Assembly: GCA_030681195.1 (NCBI GenBank)
Contig: JAUXXJ010000010.1
Coordinates: 1-64,000 of the forward strand
DNA from: Rhodocyclaceae bacterium
Lineage (GTDB): Bacteria > Pseudomonadota > Gammaproteobacteria > Burkholderiales > Rhodocyclaceae
Reading direction: 5' to 3'
DNA: 64,000 bases
The notes below the pieces were generated by a model. The model was not told the origin of the DNA and made no database searches. It was given only the letters and a program-made list of their open reading frames with translations. The translations under genes and the position numbers were made by a program. Shown here piece by piece: positions 1-7,479 of the stretch. Each line of letters starts with the position of its first letter. Within the stretch, counting starts at the first letter, position 1.

Positions 1-26
1 TGCGATGCCTGCGGGCAGGCATCGCA
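1..26. terminator. Perfect 12-bp hairpin at left edge
   Basis: TGCGATGCCTGC at 1-12 is followed, with nothing between except GG, by its exact inverse at 15-26. It could end a gene lying left of the window. No T-run follows on the + strand, and the bases that would form a T-run for the minus strand lie outside the window, so terminator is only the likeliest reading. A protein-binding palindrome is the alternative. Confidence 0.4.
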
Positions 27-192
27 CAACCCTAAACAATAGTAGTCATACCGACTAGGTAATTCGATCAAGAAATGGGTGTAAATGGATATGGGATTGG
101 CTTTGATGTGGGCGATCAACGGTACGTGTCGCTGCCGACGACATGAGCGGAAGACGTGTCGCTGAAACTGTCTTTCTGCATCATGAGTTCAT

Positions 193-216
193 GCCGTCCC
201 GCCAGCGCCGACATTT
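193..216 (-). repeat. Dispersed 24-bp repeat, copy 1 (intergenic)
   Basis: The minus strand carries the window-wide element (AAAA plus core GTCGGCGCTGGCGAGACGGC) with two mismatches, one in the A-run and one in the GAGACG part. It lies in the gene-free left flank. Strand here and in the other copies means the strand on which the A-run comes first. Confidence 0.85.
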
Positions 217-272
217 GCTTCCGGGCGGCAATAATTACCGCTGCTACGTTGCCGTCCCGTTAGGTTTCCCTG

Positions 273-325
273 CAAACCCTGATTAGCTCGGGTTTGGCAA
301 GCTAATTGCAGGTATTGCTTGCCAA
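273..325 (+). promoter_or_regulatory. Leader with two mutually exclusive hairpins
   Basis: CAAACCC (273-279) pairs with GGGTTTG (290-296), and TTGGCAAGC (294-302) pairs with GCTTGCCAA (317-325). The two stems share bases 294-296, so they compete. GATTA (281-285) and TAATC (329-333) could extend the second stem outwards, bringing it to the edge of the AGGAG ribosome-binding site at 334-338. This geometry could modulate translation of the HD-GYP gene. It matches no riboswitch class I know, and the function is inferred only. Confidence 0.35.
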
Positions 326-345
326 GCATAATCAGGAGTGACGCC

Positions 346-1467
346 ATGCAAACCCAACAAAACCAACCCGCTCTGCAGCCTTGCCGGCTGTCCCCGGAGG
401 TGATGAATTCTCCCTTGCCTTATGACCTGTTCAACAGCAAGGGGATGCTGCTCGTCAAGCGCGGCACCCAGCTCAATGGGGGTGCCGAAACCCTGCTGAA
501 TCAGCCGCTGTACCGCTCGCGTGCCGATACGGAAGGGGCTGACCGGCACAGCATCCGGCGTCTCGAAGCCCTTTATCACGGCTATGCCGGTTTGATGGAT
601 GTCTGGCGCGGTCGCCCGGAGGATGTGCTGCAGTTGAAGCGCCAGGCCGGCGATCTGGTGCATCTGTGCGGCAGCCATTCCGACCTGTGTGTCGCCACGG
701 CATCGCATCTGCCCGGCAAGCGCCATGCAACCAAGCATGCGTTTGCGACGGCGGTGGTGGCGGTGTTGCTGGGCGATGCGCTGGGCTGGAACCTGTGGCG
801 CCAGCACACCCTCGCACGCGCTGCGCTGACCATGAACCTGTCCCTGCTGCCCCTGCATGACGACTGGGCCAGGAAGCACAGCCCCTTGAGCACGGTGGAG
901 AAGGATAATGTCCAGCGGCATCCCGGTTTGTCTGCCGAACTCTTGCTGCACTCGCCCGGCGTCGATGTGGCCTGGATCACGACGGTCGATCAGCACCATG
1001 AGAATCTGGATGGCAGCGGCTATCCGGTCGGCCTTGAGGGGCAGGAGATATCCCAGGAGGCGCGCATCTTGCGCGTGGCCGATGCCTGGTGTGCGCTGAT
1101 CCTGCTGCGTTCCGGCCGGGCACGCAAGACGCCGCGCGATGCGATCCTGGAACTGAGCCGGTTCGTCGGGACGCATTTCGATCCGCCGGTTTTCCAGGCC
1201 CTGAAGAAGCTGATGGGCGCCTATCCGCCCGGCACCTTCGTGCGGCTGGCCAATCGCGAGACGGCCATCGTCACCAGTTGGGACAAGCAGGGTTCGTTGC
1301 CGCGCTATGCCACCAGTGTGCTGTTGCCCACCGGCGTCATGCCGCATGACTTCAAGGTGCGTTCATTGAACGAATACGGCTACGGCATCCGCGACTACAC
1401 CCATCTCGACATGGCCCAGATGGCACGCTTTTCGGTCGCACGCGTCTGGGCTTCCGCCGCCCACTGA
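346..1467 (+). CDS. HD-GYP domain protein with degenerate HD half
   Basis: About 373 residues, probably cytoplasmic: no signal peptide or membrane segment is visible. HD-GYP proteins hydrolyse cyclic di-GMP with a metal centre. The GYP half is intact (HHE at residues 217-219 followed by the DGSGYP motif), and a conserved RHPG with a metal-type His precedes it. The canonical HD dyad, expected around residues 163-166, is replaced by Met-Asn-Leu-Ser. The C-terminal ~100 residues follow no domain I recognise. The ATG at 346 is chosen over a TTG at 319 because AGGAG lies at 334-338. Loss of the HD dyad suggests a catalytically weak enzyme or a c-di-GMP-binding adaptor, which is inference. It converges on the next gene, 16 bp away. 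Confidence 0.8.
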   Translation: MQTQQNQPALQPCRLSPEVMNSPLPYDLFNSKGMLLVKRGTQLNGGAETLLNQPLYRSRADTEGADRHSIRRLEALYHGYAGLMDVWRGRPEDVLQLKRQAGDLVHLCGSHSDLCVATASHLPGKRHATKHAFATAVVAVLLGDALGWNLWRQHTLARAALTMNLSLLPLHDDWARKHSPLSTVEKDNVQRHPGLSAELLLHSPGVDVAWITTVDQHHENLDGSGYPVGLEGQEISQEARILRVADAWCALILLRSGRARKTPRDAILELSRFVGTHFDPPVFQALKKLMGAYPPGTFVRLANRETAIVTSWDKQGSLPRYATSVLLPTGVMPHDFKVRSLNEYGYGIRDYTHLDMAQMARFSVARVWASAAH

Positions 1468-1483
1468 GGCTTATCGCTGCAGC

Positions 1484-2233
1484 TCATAACTGTAGTTGCG
1501 CGGCCGGGCAGCGATTGGCCTGTTCGAGGCGGCTGATGGTGGGCAGCAGATTCAGGTCGGTTGCTGCCTTGAGCTGCTTGGCCAGGGTTTTCAGCTCGGC
1601 CAGCGAGTGCGCGATGGGGTTGCCGGTGGCGGCGAAGGCGACGACGTTGCCGCTGTCGCAGGAGGGAAAAGCGATGGCGCGTCCCTCGAAGGCCTCTTCC
1701 AGTCGTTCCATGGATTTCTTGACGCCCTTGCGTTTTGATAGCAGATTGGTAACCAGCAGCCCGTTACTGGACAGTCTGGCCTTGCAGTTCAGGTAGAAGG
1801 GCAGGGTGTCGAGCATGCCGGTGCGCGCGTTTTCGTCGAAACCATCGACGAGGATGAGATCGAAGCGCTGCTGACTGGCGGCAATGAAACTCGCGCCATC
1901 GTCGATATGGAGGCGCAGGCGTTCGCTTTCTTCTGGCAATTTGAACGAGTGGCGGGCGACATGCACGACACTGGCGTCGATTTCCACCACCGTGAGTTTG
2001 GCATCGGGCCGGTAGCGATGCAAAAACTTGGTCAGCGAGGCGGCACCCAGGCCGATCAAGAGGACGGACTTCGGCCATTCGGTGTCGGGGCGCAGCAGCA
2101 GCGCTGTCATCATCTCGCGCGTGTAGTCCAGCTCCAGCGCCCACGGGCGCGCCAGGCGCATGGCGCCCTGAATCCAGTGGGAGCCAAAGTGCAGATAGCG
2201 CACGCCGGCGGATTCGCTGATTTCGATGTCCAT
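1484..2233 (-). CDS. Spermidine synthase-like methyltransferase-fold protein
   Basis: 249 residues with the aminopropyltransferase/Rossmann methyltransferase layout: a nucleotide-binding segment GLGAASLTKF near residue 60, an acidic strand end VVEID near 82, a DDGASF loop near 110, and DLILVDGFD near 125. Classical spermidine synthases read GGGDG and DxxDP at the first and last of these, so this is a divergent member and the polyamine substrate is not assured. No signal peptide. Monocistronic: it converges on the HD-GYP gene and diverges from the PhnD-like gene across 89 bp that contains an FNR-type box. Such short SpeE-like proteins are common in betaproteobacteria, and their role is largely unassigned. 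Confidence 0.75.
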   Translation of the reverse strand: MDIEISESAGVRYLHFGSHWIQGAMRLARPWALELDYTREMMTALLLRPDTEWPKSVLLIGLGAASLTKFLHRYRPDAKLTVVEIDASVVHVARHSFKLPEESERLRLHIDDGASFIAASQQRFDLILVDGFDENARTGMLDTLPFYLNCKARLSSNGLLVTNLLSKRKGVKKSMERLEEAFEGRAIAFPSCDSGNVVAFAATGNPIAHSLAELKTLAKQLKAATDLNLLPTISRLEQANRCPAAQLQL

Positions 2234-2288
2234 CGAGAAATATGTCTTTCGTTAGCTAAGTGAGGGCAGGAAGCGCATTATGGTCTAA

Positions 2289-2302
2289 TTGATCAAAATC
2301 AA
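2289..2302. promoter_or_regulatory. Candidate FNR/ANR-family box
   Basis: TTGATCAAAATCAA fits TTGAT-N4-ATCAA exactly, the consensus half-sites of FNR/ANR-type oxygen-responsive regulators. It sits in the 89-bp divergent gap, 20 bp before the PhnD-like start and about 55 bp before the spermidine-synthase-like start. A CATAAT -10-like element for the minus gene lies at 2277-2282, only ~16 bp from the box centre, so the spacing fits repression better than class II activation. The motif match is seen; the function is inferred. Confidence 0.4.
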
Positions 2303-2322
2303 TCTATACAAGAGGAGAAGGA

Positions 2323-3150
2323 ATGTCACGGCGCTTGTTTCTGCGCGCTTCGCTGTGTGCCGGTTTGGCCCTCGCTCGCCCGTTAGCGCGCGCGCAGGAC
2401 ACGCCCCTGCGCATGGGGATTCATCCCTACAACAGCACGCTGGCACTGATCGGCACCCATCGGCCATTGGTGCAGTATCTCGAAAAAATTGTCGCGCGCC
2501 CGATCGAGTTCATCACCGCGCCGAATTTCGATGCCTATCTGAGCGCACTGCTGGCGGGCGAATACGACCTGGTGATTGCGCCACCCCATTTCGCGGCGAT
2601 GGCGATGCAGCGGGAGTATGTTGCCCTCTACCAGTACAAGAGTCGCCTTGAGCCGCTTCTGACCGTGCGCACGGCGAGTGCCTTGCAGACAGCCCGGGAT
2701 TTTCGCGGCAAGAAGATCGCCATGGCCGATCCGACGGCGCTGATCCGTCTGGCGACCGTGAAATGGCTCGAAGCAAACCATCTGCAGGCGGGGCGCGATT
2801 ACCAGCTCGTCAATGCCCCGACGCATGGTGCGGCGGTGGCGGCGACAGTGCAGGGCGAAGTGGATGCCGGTTTGACCACCCTGAGCGGGCTCGCCCAAAT
2901 CCCTGCCGACCTGCGCCAGCAGGTGCGCGCCATCCGCACCGGTATCCAATTGCCGCATCTGGTGACGCTGGCGCACCGACGCGTCGGCGAGACGGATATC
3001 ACCCGCCTGCGCGCCGCCCTGATGGCCTTGCCCGCGACCGCCGAAGGCAAGGACTTTTTTACCCGCTTGCCGGTACAGGGCTATGAACCGTTTACGGTCG
3101 ATGACGTACGTGCCATGCAACCCTATGTCGATTTGCTGATGAAGAAATAA
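2323..3150 (+). CDS. PhnD-like periplasmic binding protein
   Basis: 275 residues with an N-terminal export signal (about residues 1-25, beginning with an Arg-Arg pair and ending near ARAQ). The rest resembles the phosphate/phosphonate-binding PhnD family: an early MGIHPYN strand, the LVIAPPHFA segment and a later hinge typical of type II binding proteins. The ligand is unknown. A strong GGAGAAGG ribosome site precedes the ATG. It ends 2 bp before a membrane GGDEF-EAL protein, and no ABC permease or ATPase gene is nearby. The likely role is therefore a ligand-delivering sensor subunit for that protein rather than transport; this is inferred from context. Confidence 0.85.
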   Translation: MSRRLFLRASLCAGLALARPLARAQDTPLRMGIHPYNSTLALIGTHRPLVQYLEKIVARPIEFITAPNFDAYLSALLAGEYDLVIAPPHFAAMAMQREYVALYQYKSRLEPLLTVRTASALQTARDFRGKKIAMADPTALIRLATVKWLEANHLQAGRDYQLVNAPTHGAAVAATVQGEVDAGLTTLSGLAQIPADLRQQVRAIRTGIQLPHLVTLAHRRVGETDITRLRAALMALPATAEGKDFFTRLPVQGYEPFTVDDVRAMQPYVDLLMKK

Positions 3151-3152
3151 GC

Positions 3153-5519
3153 ATGACCGCCGCGCCCGACAAGGGGTTTGTCTTTTTCCGTTCGCTCCGT
3201 GCGCGGCTTTTGTTCGCCATGCTGCTGATCGAGGCCGTGATGCTGGTGATTCTTGTCGCCAACAGCGTGCGCCTGATCCAGCAACACATGATCCGGCAGG
3301 CCGAAAGCCGCATCGCGGCGATCGAGCTGGCCTACAAGACGGCGCTGGCCGCGCCGTTGGCATCCCGCGACTATGCCACCCTGCGTGACATTCTTGAGGG
3401 CTGGCTCAGTGCCAAGGATGTGCTTTACATCGCCGTGGCCGATCGCGCCGGCAAACCGCTCGTTTCGCTAGGCTGGCCCGCCGAGCGCTCCCTGCCGGCG
3501 CCCACCGCGCCCGCCGCTGGCGGCGACACGATTCATGTGGCCTTCGATGTCGATTACCAGGGCATGCTCTATGGCCGGGTGCATTACGGACTGTCGTCCG
3601 CGTTTATCGAAGAGGCCCGCCAGGCGCTCTTCGAACAGAGCATCCTGATTGCCATGCTGGAACTGAGTCTGTCTTTCCTGTTGTTGCTGGCCACCGGTTA
3701 TTGGCTGACGCGCGATTTCATGAAGCTCACGGTGGCCAGCCAGCGCGTGGCCGATGGCGATTTCGGCTCGCGCGTGGCATTGCATGGCAACGACGAGGTA
3801 GCCGCTGTCGGTCGCAGCTTCAATGCCATGGCGATGGCAGTGGAAGCCCGCATGAGCGAACTGAAAGAAGGCGAACGGCGTTTTCGCGCCATCGCCGATT
3901 ACACCTATGCCTGGGAAAACTGGTTTGGGCCGGACGGCAAGCTGCGCTGGATCAATCCGGCCGTCGAACGCATGACTGGCTACAGCGTGCGCGACTGCAT
4001 GCTCATGATCAACTTTCCCCAGCCGCTGGTGCATGCGCCCGACCGTCATCTGGTGGCGCACCAGCACCAGATGGCACTGGCCGGCGAAACCGGGCAGGAT
4101 CTGGAATTTCGCGTCGAGACGCGGGATGGCCGCGTCGTCTGGATGGCCCTGTCGTGGCAACCGATCTTTGCCGAGGATGGCGAAAGCCTCGGTTACCGCT
4201 CCAGTGTGCGCGACATCACCGTACAGCACTTCGCCCATGAGGAACTGGCCTATGCCGCCTCGCACGATACGCTGACCGGCCTTTACAACCGCCGTGCGTT
4301 CGAAATGGAACTGGCGCGCGAACTGGACGTCCGGCTGCCGGGCAAGGTGATCGTTTTCTACATCGATCTCGACCAGTTCAAACTGGTGAACGACACCAGC
4401 GGCCACACGGCGGGGGACTCCCTGTTGCAACACCTGGCGCGCGTCATGCAGGCGCGTTTCTCGTTCGGCTTCCTGGCGCGGTTGGGCGGCGACGAGTTCG
4501 GCATGGTGCTCTGCGACATGACCATCGAGGAAGCCGAGCGGCGCGCCCAGCATGTCATCGACGATATCCGCAGCCTGCCCTTTGTCTGGGAAGAGCGCAC
4601 CTTCCGCATCGGTGCCTCAATCGGCATCGCGCAATCCTCAATGGAACTGCGGACGATCACGGATTTATTGATGGCGGCCGATACCGCCTGCTATGCCGCC
4701 AAGGAGCGCGGCCGTAACCGTGCCCAGGTCTATCTGCCAACCGACCAGTATTTCCAGCAGCGCCAGCTTGACTTCATGTCGCTGTCGCAAATCTCCGATG
4801 CGCTGGGCGCCGGACGGATGGAGCTGCATGCTCAGCGTATTGTGTCACTGAAGCCTGATCTGCCGGACTATGCCGAAGTGTTGGTGCGGATGAAAAGCGA
4901 AGATGGCGACCTGATCCAGCCCGGCCGCTTCATCCCTGCCGCCGAGCGCTATGGGCTGATTCCCCTGATCGACCGCTGGGTGATCGAACACAGCCTGATA
5001 CAGTTGCGCGATTGGCGACAGGCGGGCAAACCCCTCTTCAAGCTCAACGTCAACCTTTCCGGCCTGACGCTGGCTGATCACGGGCTGGCCGAGTTTATCG
5101 AGCACATGACCGAACGGTATGGCACCAACCCGGCCACGCTCGGCTTTGAAATCACCGAAAGTTGCGCGATTGCCCAGCTCGACCAGGCCCTCGGATTTTT
5201 CGACTTCTGTCAGAAAAAAGGTTTCAGCCTGGCGCTGGACGATTTCGGCAGCGGCCTGTCTTCATTCGGTTATCTGAAACGCTTCAAGGTGCAGACCCTG
5301 AAGATTGACGGCATGTTCGTACGCAATGTCGATTACGACCTTGACGACCGCGCCGTGGTCGATTCGATGGTGCGCCTTGCGCAGTTACGCAAGCTCAAGA
5401 CCGTAGCCGAATTCGTCACCAGCCCGGACGTGCTGACCGTGGTGAAAGCGCTGGATGTCGATTATGCGCAGGGCTACGCTCTGCATATCCCCGAACCGCT
5501 CGCCAATCTGATGCCCTAG
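3153..5519 (+). CDS. Membrane HAMP-PAS-GGDEF-EAL signalling protein
   Basis: 788 residues. Order: membrane segment near residues 18-40, periplasmic sensor of about 130 residues, second membrane segment near 170-190, HAMP, PAS, GGDEF, EAL. The cyclase motif is intact (GGDEF at 445-449), but no RxxD inhibitory site lies five residues ahead of it. The phosphodiesterase domain keeps its ITES, DDFGSG and LKID metal/catalytic stretches, with EVL replacing EAL at 575-577, a common active variant. Both synthesis and breakdown of cyclic di-GMP are therefore possible. The start lies 2 bp after the PhnD-like gene, so the pair is co-transcribed; the binding protein probably docks on the periplasmic domain (inference). 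It converges on the thioredoxin gene. Confidence 0.9.
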   Translation: MTAAPDKGFVFFRSLRARLLFAMLLIEAVMLVILVANSVRLIQQHMIRQAESRIAAIELAYKTALAAPLASRDYATLRDILEGWLSAKDVLYIAVADRAGKPLVSLGWPAERSLPAPTAPAAGGDTIHVAFDVDYQGMLYGRVHYGLSSAFIEEARQALFEQSILIAMLELSLSFLLLLATGYWLTRDFMKLTVASQRVADGDFGSRVALHGNDEVAAVGRSFNAMAMAVEARMSELKEGERRFRAIADYTYAWENWFGPDGKLRWINPAVERMTGYSVRDCMLMINFPQPLVHAPDRHLVAHQHQMALAGETGQDLEFRVETRDGRVVWMALSWQPIFAEDGESLGYRSSVRDITVQHFAHEELAYAASHDTLTGLYNRRAFEMELARELDVRLPGKVIVFYIDLDQFKLVNDTSGHTAGDSLLQHLARVMQARFSFGFLARLGGDEFGMVLCDMTIEEAERRAQHVIDDIRSLPFVWEERTFRIGASIGIAQSSMELRTITDLLMAADTACYAAKERGRNRAQVYLPTDQYFQQRQLDFMSLSQISDALGAGRMELHAQRIVSLKPDLPDYAEVLVRMKSEDGDLIQPGRFIPAAERYGLIPLIDRWVIEHSLIQLRDWRQAGKPLFKLNVNLSGLTLADHGLAEFIEHMTERYGTNPATLGFEITESCAIAQLDQALGFFDFCQKKGFSLALDDFGSGLSSFGYLKRFKVQTLKIDGMFVRNVDYDLDDRAVVDSMVRLAQLRKLKTVAEFVTSPDVLTVVKALDVDYAQGYALHIPEPLANLMP

Positions 5520-5528
5520 TGCAGCGCG

Positions 5529-6392
5529 CTAATTGAGTGTCCTGGCCAGCGCGATGCGGAATTCGCGTACCAGATCGTCGTATTGCGGTTGGGCAGCGAG
5601 CAGGGTGAAGAGATTCAGCATGGCCTTGCGAGCGGCTTCGTCGTTCCACTTGCGATCACGGCGGACGATCTCGATGAGTTGCTCCAGCGCATCACGGTAT
5701 TTCTGCTGCACCGCCAGTGCGTTGGACAGTTGCAAACGGGCTTCATGCTGATCGGCATCCGCCGTCAGTTGGGCGTACAGTGCCCCGATATTGGCGCTGC
5801 CACCGGAAATTGCCAGTTGCAGGCGTGCCTGCAGGGAGTCGACACGGCTGCGGTCGCGTGCCCGGTCGGCGATCACGTCGAGCAGTTCTTTTGCCTCAGC
5901 CAGTTCATTGGCGTCAATGCTCAGTTCGACGAAATCGAGATAGGCGACATCGTTTTTCGGATCGAGGTTGATGGCATCGGCGAGCAGCTTGCGGGCAGTG
6001 GGCAGATCACCCCCGGCGGCCAAGGCCAGCGCCTCTTGGCGTAGCGATTCGGCTGGGGAGGGGATCAGTCGTTCCAGAAACTCCCGAATCTGCGGCTCGG
6101 GCAGGGCACCGGTGAATTCGTCGGCCAGTTGCCCGCCGACAAACGCCTTGACGGCCGGAATGCCGCGTACGCCATAGCGCTGCGACAGTTCCTGATTCTC
6201 ATCGGAGTTGATTTTGGCGAGGATGAACTGGCCGCCATATTCGGCTGCCAGTTTTTCGAGCAGAGGTTTGAGAATGCGGCAGGGCTGGCACCAAGGCGCC
6301 CAGAAGTCGACGAGCACCGGCACCTGCTGCGAGGCAGTCAGCACTTTTTCATCGAAATCGGCGAGACTGACATCGTAGGCATGCGCGTTCAT
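5529..6392 (-). CDS. Thioredoxin-TPR co-chaperone (YbbN/CnoX family)
   Basis: 287 residues, cytoplasmic. The N-terminal ~105 residues are a thioredoxin fold with a full active site, WCQPC (Cys35, Cys38). The remainder is an all-helical TPR-like region, as in YbbN/CnoX, a holdase that protects proteins during oxidative or chlorine stress and passes them to chaperones. The Escherichia coli protein lacks the two-cysteine site, so this one is potentially a true disulfide reductase. Its ATG overlaps the stop codon of the upstream GGDEF gene (ATGA), giving translational coupling. Confidence 0.9.
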   Translation of the reverse strand: MNAHAYDVSLADFDEKVLTASQQVPVLVDFWAPWCQPCRILKPLLEKLAAEYGGQFILAKINSDENQELSQRYGVRGIPAVKAFVGGQLADEFTGALPEPQIREFLERLIPSPAESLRQEALALAAGGDLPTARKLLADAINLDPKNDVAYLDFVELSIDANELAEAKELLDVIADRARDRSRVDSLQARLQLAISGGSANIGALYAQLTADADQHEARLQLSNALAVQQKYRDALEQLIEIVRRDRKWNDEAARKAMLNLFTLLAAQPQYDDLVREFRIALARTLN

Positions 6393-7372
6393 GACTGTTC
6401 CTCGAACATCGTGACATCGTCGCTGTTTTTGTGGGCGTGCAACTTCTTGTCGGCCAGCAGTTTTTCGTAGAAACAGACCTGATTTCGACCATTTTGCTTG
6501 GCGTAGTACAGCGCTTGGTCGGCATGACCGAGCAATTCGATCGGCATCGAGGAATTGCCAATGCGCGTGACACCAATGCTGACGGTGACTTTCCCGACCT
6601 GTGGAAAGGCATGATTTTCAACGGTGCGACGCAGGCGTTCGAACGTCATGTCGGCTTCGGTGTCGTTGTCGACATAGACGATCAGGACGAACTCTTCGCC
6701 GCCGAAACGGTAGATCAGGTCGGATTTGCGAAAGGTGCTTTGCAGGATGCGGGCAATGATCAGCAGCACTTCGTCGCCATACAGGTGGCCGAAGGAGTCG
6801 TTGATACGCTTGAAGTGGTCGATATCGATTTCGCCGAGGAAGAACGAGCCGGCATCCTTGAGGCGGCGTTGATGCGTGGCTTTCTCGTCCTTGTAGGCAT
6901 CGCGGATCAGGTTGAGCGCCTTTTCGAGCTGGAAATCGAAGGTGTGGCGATTGAGCAGACCGGTTAGCCGGTCGATCTGCGAATCCTTGAGCACCGAGAG
7001 GTAATTGTCGTAGATGCGGAACAGGGCGCTCATCATCTGGTGTTCAGCCGGATTCAGTGAATTTTCGCGCGACATCAGCAGGTAGGCGATCACCTCGCGG
7101 TTACGACTGACGATCGAAAAAGCCGTGATGCCCTGGCTGCTTGCCAGCGCCGAAAAGGTTTCCGCCGGCGCTTCGTGCGACAGTTCCTCGCCACAGATGC
7201 GCACCGAAAATTCCGGGGGATCGTTCTCGGAGACATGAAAGATAGCGGCCCAGGTGGGCTTGAGCATCTCATTCACAGTCTTCAACAGGCTGACTTCAAG
7301 CATGTCGACGTCGCGATGATCGGTCAGCGCCGCAATCTTGCCGACAACTTCCTGGAGGGGGATGGTAACCAT
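6389..7372 (-). CDS. GAF-like/GGDEF diguanylate cyclase
   Basis: 327 residues, no membrane segment visible. The N-terminal ~150 residues look like a GAF-type sensory domain. The C-terminal half is a GGDEF domain with GGEEF at 224-228 and an RKSD sequence five residues ahead, matching the RxxD product-inhibition site. It should make cyclic di-GMP with feedback control. The gene overlaps the thioredoxin/TPR gene by 4 bp and diverges from purL across 107 bp. Coupling to a redox chaperone hints at an oxidative-stress input, which is inference. Confidence 0.88.
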   Translation of the reverse strand: MVTIPLQEVVGKIAALTDHRDVDMLEVSLLKTVNEMLKPTWAAIFHVSENDPPEFSVRICGEELSHEAPAETFSALASSQGITAFSIVSRNREVIAYLLMSRENSLNPAEHQMMSALFRIYDNYLSVLKDSQIDRLTGLLNRHTFDFQLEKALNLIRDAYKDEKATHQRRLKDAGSFFLGEIDIDHFKRINDSFGHLYGDEVLLIIARILQSTFRKSDLIYRFGGEEFVLIVYVDNDTEADMTFERLRRTVENHAFPQVGKVTVSIGVTRIGNSSMPIELLGHADQALYYAKQNGRNQVCFYEKLLADKKLHAHKNSDDVTMFEEQS

Positions 7373-7439
7373 TGAATTTGATGCCCCGAATGCCGAATTT
7401 TTGATTATCGCATCAGGATGGGCAACTGGGGTAGGCAGC

Positions 7440-7445
7440 TATAAT
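7440..7445 (+). promoter_or_regulatory. Probable purL -10 element
   Basis: TATAAT matches the sigma-70 -10 consensus exactly and lies 34 bp before the purL ATG. No good -35 hexamer is found at 17-bp spacing, so the promoter may need an activator. It lies in the 107-bp divergent gap. Confidence 0.45.
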
Positions 7446-7479
7446 TTGCGGCTGTCCTGCATCTGCCCGGATTCCCGTC

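Larger units (their letters stand above)
27..345. other. Gene-free left flank
   Basis: No convincing coding region is visible here. The stretch holds an 11-bp direct repeat (ACGTGTCGCTG at 124-134 and 154-164), one copy of the dispersed 24-bp repeat (193-216) and a leader with two overlapping inverted repeats (273-325) just before the HD-GYP gene. Nothing else is recognisable. Confidence 0.5.

Noticed and set aside
124..164. 11-bp direct repeat suggesting an insertion-sequence scar
   Set aside because: No transposase remnant or terminal inverted repeats are found nearby.
250..259. A 10-bp match (TGCCGTCCCG) to the repeat's end shortly after copy 1
   Set aside because: Too short to separate from chance.
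27..345. Possible cyclic-di-GMP riboswitch before the HD-GYP gene
   Set aside because: The conserved GEMM core and tetraloop receptor could not be found; only unspecific hairpins are present.
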